From NCBI GenBank assembly GCA_022661535.1, contig JAKULF010000017.1, forward strand, positions 372,001-436,000: 64,000 nucleotides of DNA. Reading direction: 5' to 3'. The position numbers were made by a program, and so were the translations under genes. The DNA is from Eutypa lata (Eukaryota; Ascomycota; Sordariomycetes; Xylariales; Diatrypaceae). The notes below the pieces were generated by a model. That model was not told where the DNA came from. It ran no database searches and saw nothing but the letters and a program-made list of their open reading frames with translations. Below are positions 21,020-32,611 of this stretch, one piece after another. How positions within the stretch are numbered: the stretch's first letter is position 1; each line of letters opens with the position of its first letter.

Positions 21020-23742
21020 ATCCGTTATGACGATAATTGCGATGATCGAAATTCAGGTGAATATGTTTCGGGATTTCTACGCTTCAGATAAGTCTGCTCG
21101 CTCTGCTTTAAGCCTAGGTAGGGCCCATGTGCTCGGATTCAAGGGTGGAGACTTGTAGGCTTACGGGGATTAATTTTATTGACAATACGCCTACCAAGTA
21201 CAGGATCAAAAATGATTACAATTCGAACGGTATATCGACGAAAGAGGCCATATCCATGTCTTGTGTAGGCAGAGTATTATAAGAAATTTGGTTAAATGGA
21301 ATTCCAATTTTTAATGTGAGGTCATGCAGAGCCCGCCACCTAGTTATTGGGTAAGTTGGACCAACCAGGTGGTCCGCGCTTAATCCTAGGGTCACAGAAG
21401 CCACTATTGCTTCTAGCGTTAGCGTTTCACCCCTAAGAGCCCCTTTATTATAGAGCTTTGGTATTTCTTCTAGCTATGTGCGACCCATACAGCTGTATAA
21501 AACCTGTCACCATTGCCAGTCCATGCTCATTACCAACGAAGTATTACCACATCGCAGACCATTCAATGTTTATTTACAACCTTTTATCATATCGTCGCTC
21601 GTGTGTATGACTGAAAAGAAATCGCAAATACGGCCTTTCGTAACTATGCATTGAACATGATATAGCGAATTAAGCCTCTATGGGCCTGTTCTTTGACTAT
21701 ACTGTGGGTTATTAACAGCTCCATAGATGAAGTAATCGTGAGTTCTAGGCTAGTGAGCGGTAGAGGCGGTGCCCCGGGTACTGCCAACGCTGCGCCATTA
21801 CCTAGGTGCTATTCATCTTACTACCAATGCGTTTGAAGCCATTCACACTTAAAGGTAGGTGCAGCAGCTAGGTAGCGGTGGAAACTAGGTGATAGACAAT
21901 AGAAGAAATACCAATGCTCTTGTTATATCTAGTCACCTCTCCCTAGCTCTCTATAGTATGTTATTTGTAAGTCAGCACGAAGAGGTTAGCAAAGAGAAGT
22001 ATATTCCAAGAAACTCAAGACAGATTCTCATAAATATGCAGAAGTAGATATATAGCGTGAGATAGGTAATGCACGGCTGGATAGTACTTTCATTAGACGT
22101 ATTAGTCCCGTAGATATGTTTCGACTATAATTGTCTACGTGGAAAATCGGAAACATTAAACAAATTCGAAGAAATTGCAATGGATAACCAGTGTCCCACG
22201 AGGTATCATCGACCCAAACAAAAGTTTGCGTCTTAAGAACAGCACCCCCTTGAATTAGGATAAAAAGTCACATGCTGTTTTTCAGTTCCGTACGAAAAAT
22301 GTTTCAATTCCAGTATCAACTACCGACGAGGACTCACCTTGTTTAATAATCATGGTTTCATGTTGAACACCGACGATAAGAATTGTAGCAAACAACACCA
22401 CAAGGGCACATAGAAGATATCTAATACCTAGAGGTATCCGCGAAGATGCACCCTCCCGTTGATAGTGCGTTGACAGTGATGAACTATTCGTAAGTTTTGG
22501 CTTGGCCTGTTTGTTCTAGGTGCAAGAAGAGCAGACGACGTCCATTCCCACCTTGAGAAGGTAACCTAATAAGAGCTGAACGATACACAACAGGACCCGA
22601 GTCCATTTCACATTTCGACGCGCTAACTAGCCGAGCTGACTCAAATCACACCGCCTGATCTTTCATCATGTCGTGTACCCAGATCAGGTAGTCCGCCGTT
22701 GGAAACAGATTCTTGGCAAAATATAATGTCTTGCCTTGTTTGTGTTGCTCAGGATGTCTCGTCCCAAGAAAACGGTTATCTGCGTTAGTCGATTGTCGCC
22801 TATCTCCTCCATTGATTCCAAAGAACTCGAGTATCATGAGATGACTTATCTCAGCTTTGCTCGTCGGCGGGTGAGATTTCCTGTTCGTCGTGATTGGTTG
22901 GTTGCTAGCTGGGCCTCGCTTATAGGAGATAAGAAGTGTATAGTCACGTGGCATTGGATCAAGCAGGATCCCGGCACTAGTTATCTTAATGTGAAGTCAT
23001 ATATACACTTTGGACGAAGGGGGTCGACGAATATCACTCAACTTGCTAACCCTTTACGTTACATACCCACTTCGTACGTATGCAACAAGATTACGATGCG
23101 TGCTAGTTATGTTACATCGAACCGTTGAACTTATCTAACTCTAGGTAACGTGGTTGGGTAGGATTGGGATGAACAAGATATTAACATTAAGTTATTCACC
23201 AATTGCAACCAGCACACCCCCTGTACCAAAACACTAACTATAAGGTTAAGCCACCCATGCAACAGGGTTGCTCGGAATCTTGTGGTATTTTTTAGATCTA
23301 AAAGCATGCTTAAGTAACCATGACCAACAAGGTTACAGTACTAATCGTCTCAACTACTTGAAGGAAACATTCAAGAGACGGGTAGCCGGATCTTGTGGAA
23401 TGTGATATTGGGTGTGCAAATCCATCCCGAGTATACAACCGTCCACTAAACTAGTATGCTTAGAAACTTGTTGTTAATTCAGACCCGACCAACAATATCA
23501 TCGGCTACAATAGTGAAAAGATCCATTTTCCTCGATGTCTCGGAAATCGTAGCTAATTCTTTTCCGCGTGATTCTGCGGGACGTCACATGGAGCGTTTGC
23601 ATTTATTAGCCATCGATTTCTACCCTTTTACGTTTGCTTTTATTATTCTCGGGTCATCGATTATGCTATAGAACGCCAAGTCTCGCTTTTTGAAGCAGCT
23701 CTTCTCTCTGTATATATCATTTGTTGCTGAAACATCCAGATA
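21020..23742. other. Long gene-poor intergenic region
   Basis: About 2.7 kb. Open stretches at 21216–21404 (minus), 22646–22954 (minus), 22736–23128 (plus) and 23456–23671 (plus) are short, lack family similarity and have no supporting splice logic. The first of them ends in DMDMASFVDIPFEL, which vaguely recalls the tail of fungal transcription factors. I see no gene I can support. Confidence 0.45.
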
Positions 23743-25602
23743 ATGCAGCTTTCCGACATAATCTTACTTGCTTTGAGCAGCTCCCCCCTTGCCGTAGCGG
23801 ATGCTACATCGGAGTCCCGTAACGATGCAAACACGTGCTCCTTGGCGGCGGAAGATTCAAGCCATAAGAAGATAGCTCCGAAAGTCATGATCATCAGCAT
23901 GGTCCGTGACTTACGTCTCATTCCCCTCTATCCAGCATCCAGGTATCCCTCAGACATTATGTAATGCACAGTTGTTTAAGAATAGCGAAATAAAATATTG
24001 ACAATCTTGATATTTCAGAAGAAAGTCTTGTCTCTGTTTCTAAGTCACATACAGTTGTTCCAATGCACGACATAAACATAATGAAGAACCTCACTAACAC
24101 ATACCCTACCAAAATCAGTTCGAACCAGAAGCAGACATCTGGTACAAGAACCTACCGCAAAGCGGCCTCGGAGATCTCCTCGCGGTGAACATCTCCGTCC
24201 CGGGTCTATCGCCCCTGTACCCCCAAGTGCACTGCACAGCATCCGGCGACATATGCCAGATGACAGCGGGCGAATCCGAGATCAACGCAGCAACCTCACT
24301 AACCTCACTCGTGCTGGGGTCCTCGTCCTCCGCATGCTCATCAGCGCAGTTCGACCTCCACCAGACCTACTTCCTCGCCGCCGGCATCGCAGGCGTGAAC
24401 CCGAAGCTAGCGACGCTCGGCGGCGTGGCCCTCGCCCGCTTCGCCGTGCAGGTAGCGCTGCAGTACGAGGTAGACGCGCGCGAACTCCCAACCGCGGCCG
24501 CTAGCCCAGACGATCACGGGAAGAAGGGAAACCCCAACCTAACGACAGGCTACCTCCCGTACGGCGGGTTCGCGCCGTCCGACTACCCCACCGTGCTCTA
24601 CGGCACCGAAGTGCTGGAGCTGAATGCCGCACTGCGGGACAAGGCGGTGGACCTCGCGCGGCGCGGCGGGGCCCCGCTCGCGGACTCGGCCCAGGTGGCC
24701 GAGCACCGCGCGCGCTACGCGGCCGCCAAGCCGGACGGCATCTACGACGCGGCGACGCGGCCGCCCGCCGTGCACGCCTGCGACGTCGCCACCAGCGACG
24801 TCTACTACTCGGGGACGCTGCTGAGCGAGGCCTTCGAGAACACGACGCGCGTCTGGACGAACCAGACGGAAGAGAAGATCACGTATTGCATGACGGCGCA
24901 GGAGGACGTCGCGGTGCTCGAGGTGCTGCTGCGGGCGCACTTGTGGGGGTTGGTCGATTATGCGAGGGCGATTGTTTTGCGGACTGGTCAGTTTTATTTA
25001 TTTATTTATTCATTGAAACGTTTTCTTTTCCTTCCTTTCCCCTTAGTTTACTTTGGATGTTCTCTTCCCTTCCTCTGACCTCCAAATGAGAAATAGTGAT
25101 GGTGGTTGAAAAGGAGATAGTGTAAGAATGCTAGGCAAAAGGGGTTACGTATAGGAAAGAAGCAATGCAAAACTGAGACATGAACACCATAACACTCTGA
25201 ACAAGGGTACTCGCTCACTCACTACCTCACATACTCACCTAAGAAACAGGCTCCAATTTCGACCGCCCACCTCCCGGCGTATCCGCATACGACCACCTGC
25301 GACACTCAGACCAGAACGGGTTCGACGTCGCGATCGAGAACCTGTACCTAGCGGGGTCCGAGATCGTGCGGGGCATCGTCACCGATTGGGAGTGTACGTA
25401 CAAAGCGGGGGTGCAGCCGACCAACTACATTGGCGACGTGTTCGGGTCGCTGGGCGGGACGCCGGATTTTGGTCCGGGTAGTCTGTTTGCTGGACGTGGG
25501 GCTTGCGCTGATGGTAGTGTTGGTGGTGGTGGTGCGGCGGCGAGTAGGAGGTCGATGAGGTGGAGGAGGGGTGGCAGTGCGGGGGGTGGGAGGTGGAAAT
25601 GA
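23743..25602 (+). CDS. Secreted purine nucleoside permease (NUP) family protein
   Basis: Join(23743..23901,24119..24986,25250..25602), 459 residues, phase kept at both introns (217 and 263 bp). It starts with a signal peptide (MQLSDIILLALSSSPLAVA). The NUP (PF06516) signatures follow: KIAPKVMIISM spliced to FEPEADIWYKN, VNISVPGLSPLYPQVHC, the central HQTYFLAAGIAGVNPKLATL, QYEVDARELP, HACDVATSDVYYSGTLL, CMTAQEDVAVLEVLLRA, and after the last intron NFDRPPPGVSAYDHLR and AIENLYLAGSEIV. The family is named after the Candida albicans nucleoside permease but has no membrane segments here beyond the leader. It is probably a secreted or periplasmic nucleoside-binding or nucleosidase-like protein of the phosphorylase fold. 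The C-terminus is an unusual Gly/Arg/Trp-rich tail (RRSMRWRRGGSAGGGRW). The first donor GTCCGT is weak, but phase and homology support it. Confidence 0.88.
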
Positions 25603-26330
25603 GTTTTACGTAGTGATTTGAAACATGGGTAGGTGGGTAGATTGGTGGATTAGTGAATTCGACGCTACATATGTTTGTTATTCTTCTTGTCATGTTTATT
25701 ATGTTATGCATGTCTAGCTGGGGTTGGGGGTAGATGTTGGCGTTGATGAGATTCGTTTAACTTGACTTCGTGTTATAAGCAAGTACTGTTATATACCCAA
25801 CGAGTTGTTGGACTATCCTCCCAAGGCGAGATCTGAGGAATGGGGAAGATAAAGCATAAGATTGCACGCCATTTATAGTTCAAAATTTAAGTGATATTGC
25901 ATCTTCAGTGCTATCTACGAAGTAAGATCCTGGTTATCTTATGCTGGATCGACTTACTATTCGTATATTATAGGGCTACCAAGCACTACCTTCAGAATGG
26001 TATTATTATAGTAATGTATTATATTAACTATCATTATCTGGCTACATAGCTTCTGCTACTAGGATACCTACTCACTTCTTCCTAATAACGCAACTTCGCG
26101 TGGCTCCTGTAAGAATTATTGGGTATAGAAAATCGTATGGGTAATATGCAGATGCATTACAGTCAAACTGAGATGACCTTCCACCACTCAAAATTAACAT
26201 TTAATTGCTTAGCAACTAAGCAAGCAGATACTTAATGCCATATTTCTGCTTTCCCATGTTTGGGTGATCCTTGTCCAAATGGCCCTTTCATTATAGGTAA
26301 TTCGGAACCAATACCAACGCAACATTTCAT
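25603..26330. other. Intergenic region between convergent genes
   Basis: 3' flanks of the NUP and rhodopsin genes. No coding signal on either strand. Confidence 0.5.
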
Positions 26331-27416
26331 TCAGATAACCGCTGGGCCAGTATAGGCAGGTTGACCAGCATGAGCAGTGTGTCCACCAGTAGCAGCAGGA
26401 TTGGACGTAACATTCGGGCCGGGACCTTCAGGATGGATATGTGTGCCATCATTATGGTGAACGCCCGCACTCGCAGGGGCCGGCGTTCCCGGGACGGCTC
26501 CACCACTACCACCACCACCATGAACACCAGGGACATCAGAAGCAAGGCCAGGCTCGTGCTTCTCATGCTGGCCATGATGAAGCCCAGTAGCACCAGCATT
26601 CGCGTGACCCAGCCCAGAGCGCTCACGAAAGTTGAGCCCGACATCGGTGGGCGCAATGGCACGGTGCTGCCAGAGCAAGATGGCGCCGAAGACGGGCTTG
26701 GCGAAGACGTCGAGGATGCCGTAGAAGATGGCCTCGGAATCCAGATGGATGACGTTCCCGCCCTCGCTCAGACCCCACGCAATGGGGTACAGGAACCAGA
26801 TGAACATCAGGTACATGCCGCAGGTGTAGTAGGAGGTCCTCGGGACGCCGCCGAGGCGCACGGCATGCCGGCGCGCGTCCCATAGCAGCTCGTAGGCGAT
26901 GAAGAACAAGGCCACCATGCCGAAGGTCCAGTACCCCCACTTGTAGGAGGTGCGGGTCAGGGCGCCGACGAGGCCCGTCACGACCATGATCTCGTCCGCG
27001 AGGAGGGTCACGAGGATAGTGTGGGTGGGGACGCCGGCCGTGAGCAGGAGGTCGAGGAGCAGCAACGGGGTCGTGATGGCCCAGTCAATGTAGCGCACGT
27101 AGAAGATCTCGCGCGTGCCGGCGCCGGCGACCTGGGCGCGCCCCGACCGCACGAACTCCGCCTGGATCGGCACCTGGCCTAGGTTCGCGCCCATCGAGAA
27201 GTACGCGATGCAGGCCACGGCCGTGATCGATGCCGTGATGTAGTGGAAGGCGCGGTGGCCCTGGGGCTTGGGGAAGGCCAGTCCCATGATGATTAGGGTT
27301 GAGAGTCCCATCACCGCGCACACTGTGAAGTACCAGTCCGAGCCGTGCGTCGTGATCGCTAGGTCGGCTTGTTGCCCGACTACGTCGTTGACGTTGAGGG
27401 CTTGGTTTCCGCCCAT
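26331..27416 (-). CDS. Type I (microbial) rhodopsin, proton-pump type, CarO-like
   Basis: Single-exon gene of 361 residues with seven transmembrane helices between about 28 and 250. All residues needed for light-driven proton pumping are visible when aligned to bacteriorhodopsin: RYIDWAITTPLLLLDL supplies Arg108 (R82), Asp111 (D85, acceptor) and Asp122 (D96, donor). Glu218 and Glu228 match E194/E204 of the release group. Asp236 and Lys240 in LDVFAKP match D212 and the retinal-binding K216. This is the pattern of fungal pumps such as Leptosphaeria rhodopsin and Fusarium CarO, found in the plasma membrane. Residues 256–361 form a soluble tail rich in His and Gly (LHHGQHEKHEPG, GVHHNDGTHIHPEG) that is longer than I expect for this family. 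Its divergent neighbour is a carotenoid oxygenase able to supply retinal. The ATG choice is clear: MGGNQALNVND is in line with fungal opsins. Confidence 0.95.
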   Translation of the reverse strand: MGGNQALNVNDVVGQQADLAITTHGSDWYFTVCAVMGLSTLIIMGLAFPKPQGHRAFHYITASITAVACIAYFSMGANLGQVPIQAEFVRSGRAQVAGAGTREIFYVRYIDWAITTPLLLLDLLLTAGVPTHTILVTLLADEIMVVTGLVGALTRTSYKWGYWTFGMVALFFIAYELLWDARRHAVRLGGVPRTSYYTCGMYLMFIWFLYPIAWGLSEGGNVIHLDSEAIFYGILDVFAKPVFGAILLWQHRAIAPTDVGLNFRERSGLGHANAGATGLHHGQHEKHEPGLASDVPGVHGGGGSGGAVPGTPAPASAGVHHNDGTHIHPEGPGPNVTSNPAATGGHTAHAGQPAYTGPAVI

Positions 27417-29504
27417 TTTGGAGATTGTTGCTATTGGTGAGGATCGATAAGGTAGCAGATGGGCAGACGGCCTGGCCTCTTTTCGTCTTCGAGATTTGGA
27501 TAACAGTGGGTGGGATTGGGCAGTTTTACGAAATGATGAGTAGATGGATGGGAAAAGAACCTACCACCCGGGGCCTGCAAATGAGACTATTTGAAGGTCT
27601 CAACCTAAGCACCATCGGCGTCTATTGAAATAGGAGCGATGACTTCATCTACTACGGTCTATTCGACGCCAGTTTGGCATAGAACCTTGACTACACTCAG
27701 CATGAAGATTATAGTTCCTACTATATATGCAGTGTATGTCAGAGATGAGATGATGGCTGGATGGGCCCGCCCGGCGCACAATATACTTTCGGCTATCGTC
27801 TGAAGATGCACCCTTTCATGCTCTTTCACTGCAGTAGCCATGCATTCGTACAGTTATGATCTGCGTCATAGCTTCGCAATTGCGAATGATACGAATGTAT
27901 GTCGGGAAACGATAGACCATCCCATCTAGGATCCTCGTGTTCACATTGCAAGAAGAGATGCTGCCAGTTGTTTTCCGCAGTAGAGGTCAGGTTCCCACTC
28001 TGATCATAAACCTTTGGCAAATTCATGATATCACGAAGGAAGCCAAAGTAGTTTCGACTCGGGAAATGATGTAACGCTTTTGCGGACGAGCTTTCCAGCA
28101 CAACTGATCAAGCTGTCATAGTGCTGTGGTTATGGGTCAAGTCTATAGGGCTGGCTATTGTGCGCGTTAAGATGCTTGTCAGCTTGTCAACCATCCTTAA
28201 ATGGTTGTGATACGGATATAGCATCTCAAAACAGGCTTAGATGACGTTGAAGGTTTAGGTTTCGGTGTCTTTCATAGGGCCAGCAAATGCCACCTCTATT
28301 TGGTCCTTTAACTCCCGAAGGCACTGGGGACAACCTTGACGTATGTATATATCTAGATGTATTCCCATGACTCGTTTGTTCAGTGGAAGTGATATCACGC
28401 ATCTATTGCCTAACTAAAGTCGACATGACTTCATGCACGAACGCAATTGTCAACAGAAACCTTCATAGATCTGCTTCTTTCGTCCGAGAAGTGTGATCAC
28501 AGGGCTGACAGGCTGTTACGTAGAACTTGGAAGGGGAATGTTTATTATGTAAGAAGGCATGCCACATGCGAAGCTTTCGCAATCTCGCTAGTTTGGATAC
28601 ACTCCACAAAGCTAATCGACGATGCGGCCGATAATGCCGATCTGACCATAACAGCACTAGTCAATGTTTTTGCGAAGCTCCTTGCTCCGTACCTATTTTC
28701 CTTATTATCAGGCCAATCTCTCCATGATGGAATATTGTCAATGTGATGAAAAATATTGGATCATGGTTAAAAACGGGAAGTCGACATTAGTTAATCCCAA
28801 TTACCATTGCATACCTCGCACCAACATAAGATATCTTGATACTCAACCCGTTGTTATTAATGAAGCCTTGCTTGAAGGCCTTGCCTAACCGGCCGGTAAA
28901 TAGTCTCCGTATTCATTGATTTGCTCCACTCAATACTATCCACGATTGGAAAGGACTAACGCCCTGGATGTACGAAGCTAGCAGGCTAGGCACTCAAGAC
29001 GGAGCGAATTTCCTCGTCGGGAGCACGCGAAGACAGGGCCAGAGTCACCGATAAGGCAGTAAGCCCTGCGTACCCCTGAAAGATCCTAGTCCCACACTTC
29101 GCGCTTGCAGTTGGGACGTGCAGTTGCATGGCATGGGCTTCCTCAACGGTTCATGAGGGGCCGAAATCACCCAATAAGCGGGTTTTCACGTGCGATGAAC
29201 AATCGCCGGCGTTCCTGCGTGCATAACATTTGATGCAGTTGGAAGAGGCTTGGAAGAGGCGATACAGCATCCAACAGACTAACTAGCTAGAGCAGGCCGA
29301 GTTTTGATTTTGAACGCCACTCCCGTTTATCACTCGTTAGGCTCCAACGGTTAACTAAAGTAATGTCTTCTATGAATTTATCGTGGCATCGGTGATAGTT
29401 GCCAGTGTATATCGACAATAGGCTTTGCGTACCTACTTTTGCGCCGTAGGAACAGATTTTGGCGCGCCGGGCCTTGCGAGCAAGAAAGGTCGAACGAAGC
29501 AAGC
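27417..29504. promoter_or_regulatory. Divergent rhodopsin / carotenoid oxygenase intergenic region
   Basis: About 2.1 kb shared 5' region. A GATCGATAAGG motif at about 27448 lies close to the rhodopsin start and resembles GATA/white-collar type sites, but a single copy is weak evidence. Small open stretches (27659–28101 minus, 28447–28888 plus) lack similarity to anything I know. If the pair is light-induced as in Fusarium, the control elements should be here. Confidence 0.35.
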
Positions 29505-31474
29505 ATGGAAGAACAACTTCGGAATCCTCACCCGTAGGTCAAATCGAGGAGGATTCTATGCTTTTTAGCAAACTAACAACAGGATATAGATACTTGTCGG
29601 GGAATTTCGCGCCCATCAAGCGATGCAGACCACTTACGCCATGCACGCATACCGGTCGCATACCGCAAGAGCTCGCCGGTGGGCAGTATGTTCGAAATGG
29701 GGGAAACCCGCTTACCAATGACGACCACGACCGCGATGCGCACTGGTTCGATGGGGATGGCATGCTCAGCGGAGTCTTGTTTCGTCGCCAGGGAGAGAAA
29801 GAAACCGAGATCGTGCCTGAATTTGTCAACCAGTACGTCCTGACAGACGTGTACTTAAACGCGAAAGGCAACCAGAATCTCAAACGACCGCTACTGCCGA
29901 GCATCGCTACACTCATTAGCGCTTCCCTACTCACAATCATTACGGTGGTCCTCAGGACTTTCGCCCTCGTATTCCTGTCGAATTTCCCTGGATCGAGGCG
30001 AACTATCAAGAAAATAAGCGTCGCGAACACGGGTGTCGTCTACCACGACGGCCGAGCCCTCGCAACTTGCGAGAGTGGACCTCCGATGCGATTCGAACTC
30101 CCGAGCCTTGAGACAATCGGATGGTTCAATGGGCGGAAAGCGGAAAACGAACCCAGCAGAGATTCGAGGTCAGGTTTCGGCGGCGAAGGCCCAATCGCGT
30201 TCATGAAGGAGTGGACGACGGGCCACCCGCGCGTAGACCCAGTAACTAAGGAACTCATTTCCTTCCACGGCGTCTTCATCAAGCCGTTTGTCTTCTATTC
30301 GATCGTCCCGCCAAGTAACCCATCTTCGGAGAAATCGCCCATCCTTGGACCAAGATTTGACGTACCAGTCCCTGGAGTGAAGTCGCCTAAAATGATGCAT
30401 GACTTCGGAGTAGCGGCACGTCACACCATCATAATGGATCTACCGTTGTCTCTCAACCCAATGAATAGCCTGACCGGAAAACCTGTAGTTTCATATGATC
30501 CGACTGAACTGTCACGGTTCGGAGTCTTCCCTAGGTACGAGCCGCAGAAAATACAATGGTTCGAGACAAACCCTTGTGTCATCTTCCACACGGCGAATTG
30601 CTGGGAGACGACGTCTCAGGCACCAGCAACTGAGACCTCCGTTCATCTGCTCGCTTGTCGTCTGACATCTGCATCGGTTGTGTACAGCGCTGGCGCCCTT
30701 CAGCCTCCGGTACCGAAACCTGTACCACCAGAGTATGTTGAGGAGGAACAATGCAGGCTGTATTATTATGAATTCCCTCTCGTTGCCGATGGCTCGGATG
30801 AGACACCCACGATTCGAAACCAATGGGCCCTTTCGGCAGTCCCTATGGAATTCCCGACATTGTCACCGTCGTGCTACATGAAGCCTGCTCGTTACGTGTA
30901 TGGCTGTAGCACGGATTCATCATCCTATAGTGAATCATCACTCGGAAAAGCGGCCAAGATTGATCTCATCGGCAAGATCGACACGGCAACTCTGATAGCC
31001 CGAGGAATGGCCCAACCTCCCCAGCAAATCAAGGGCTGCGTAGATACGCGCACACCGGACGAGGTGATGCAGAGCACCGACCCTAATGACCCAGTCAAGA
31101 TTTTCCGAATGCCGGAAGGTTGGTTCACGCAGGAGCCCCGCTTTGTCCCGCGATCGAATCCCAAGTCAGAGGACGACGGATGGTTGCTCACCTACGTATT
31201 CGACGAGTCTCAACTAGATGAAAACGGTGAATGTCCAGAGGACGCGATCAGCGAACTCTGGATTATCGACGCGATTAGCATGAAAGAGGTGGTGGGTAAG
31301 ATCAAGCTTCCTCAACGGGTGCCTTACGGTCTCCATGGTACATGGTTCTCCGAGGAGGAAATTGCTGAACAGAGGCCATTCGACTCTTTGAGGAGGGAGG
31401 TTTGCAAGGACGAGCTTGATTTAAAAAGTCCTTTGTCGGTTGTAAGAGCTAGGCTCGAGAGATGGCTTGGTTAA
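29505..31474 (+). CDS. Carotenoid cleavage oxygenase, CarX-like
   Basis: Join(29505..29533,29590..31474), 637 residues. The first exon is only 29 nt (MEEQLRNPH...). A 56 bp intron (GTAGGT...GATATAG) joins it to YLSGNFAPI, restoring the typical NPHPYLSGNFAPI start of this family. The four iron-binding histidines of the RPE65/CCO propeller are present: GHPRVDP (about 222), MHDFGVAARH (about 280), IFHTANCWE (about 343) and GLHGTWF (about 592). A hydrophobic stretch at about 115–142 (ATLISASLLTIITVVLRTF) could dip into the membrane to reach carotenoid substrate. Known relatives cleave beta-carotene to retinal (CarX) or torulene (CarT/CAO-2). The size and the nearby rhodopsin favour a retinal-forming enzyme, but I cannot fix the substrate by sight. 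Confidence 0.92.
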
Positions 31475-32611
31475 TGGAGTTTGAATATTAACGAATACCC
31501 TCATACAAGCGTAAAACGCTGCTTCCTTTGTACATAATTGTTTCTCATGATAAAACAAGATGAGAGGTAGATAATATATTTTTGAAAAATATTGACAGTC
31601 AGAGAGGTTATGTTAAGAGACGTATAATAATGGGGGAAAGAAAGGAATGGGAGGGACGGAACGGACAGGTAATGGTAGGAAAAGTTGAAGAGAGGGATGA
31701 GAAATGTGGATGCGATATTGAGGCTTGCGAGCTGAAAGGACAAGGAGTTTCCTAAATGGTCGGATACGGCTAGCAGCTGTGCCGCCTGGAACCCGCCTTA
31801 CCCACCGTTCCCTTCCAATGCGAACATCGGGTTAAATACTTCGTACGTACTTAAGCTCAAATATAGTTATGTAGTACCTATAAAATATCGTGATATTATT
31901 TATATTATTAAATATTCGATATATCAGCTTCACTAACATTCCATCAATTCTAATAAATACTGGTATCACAAACTCTATTCAGAAATTGGTGGCTCAACTG
32001 TGTGACCACAGGCTGCTGTTCTGATTCATCAGGGAAGGATGCGCTAAGTATGGAAACAGACAGGACATAACCCCGCTATCTGCACGTTCCACAGTCACGC
32101 TAGAGAAGGGAGATGGGGAGAGTCTGGTCCACTATAGCTTTAACCCCACTCTATCTTTTTGATCATTCATCAATTGAATTTGGGTCTTTATTCATTTATT
32201 CGGCATCATACATGCATACATACATACGTACAGACGACTGACGTACAGACAACACAACACTTACACTCACTTACATTGCTTTCGTATATGTAGGTAGGTC
32301 AAAGGTAACAATGGCTAATAAGATTGTGGCTAAATAAACACACCATTATCACCACCACTATCACTCGCTAATCATCATCTTTCATCAATAAACAATCATC
32401 ATCCAAGTGTCTCGTCAATAATCGTCCATGACGGGGTTCATCCCCGCATAGCAGTTCCACTACTTACGGACTATATACTCCAGGCTTTGTCTCTTGAGGA
32501 ATAAAATAGTATATATGACCTTTATGAACACATAACCTCGTCTCTCTCTCAATCATCTCTGCATGAGAGCAGCAAACTAGTATTTGTGTAACATTAAAAA
32601 AGAAGAAAAGG
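31475..32611. other. Intergenic region with simple repeats
   Basis: 3' flank of the oxygenase and 5' flank of the kinase. CATACATA-type microsatellites lie near 32210–32230, and A/C-rich sequence with ATCATC runs near 32345–32405. No gene seen. Confidence 0.5.

Noticed and set aside
22646..23128. Opposed ORFs of 102 and 130 residues
   Set aside because: They overlap on both strands, show no domain and lack coding-like third positions.
23354..23446. Minus-strand stretch reading VDGCILGMDLHTQYHIPQ, faintly like a retropepsin fragment
   Set aside because: Only 31 codons, upstream sequence is full of stops, and no reverse transcriptase or repeat ends nearby. It is too weak to call a retroelement.
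24253..24940. Arg-rich ORFs on both strands inside the NUP gene
   Set aside because: Shadow frames of a GC-rich real exon; Arg/Pro/Ala bias is typical of the wrong frame.
26361..26940. ORFs of 174 and 105 residues overlapping the rhodopsin gene
   Set aside because: Antisense or shifted frames of the rhodopsin exon, which has decisive motif support.
27659..28101. Minus-strand open stretches between rhodopsin and the oxygenase
   Set aside because: No recognisable family, no convincing splice sites joining them, and composition like the surrounding non-coding DNA.
28447..28888. Plus-strand ORFs of ~99 and 74 residues
   Set aside because: Overlapping frames without similarity; more likely promoter-region chance ORFs.
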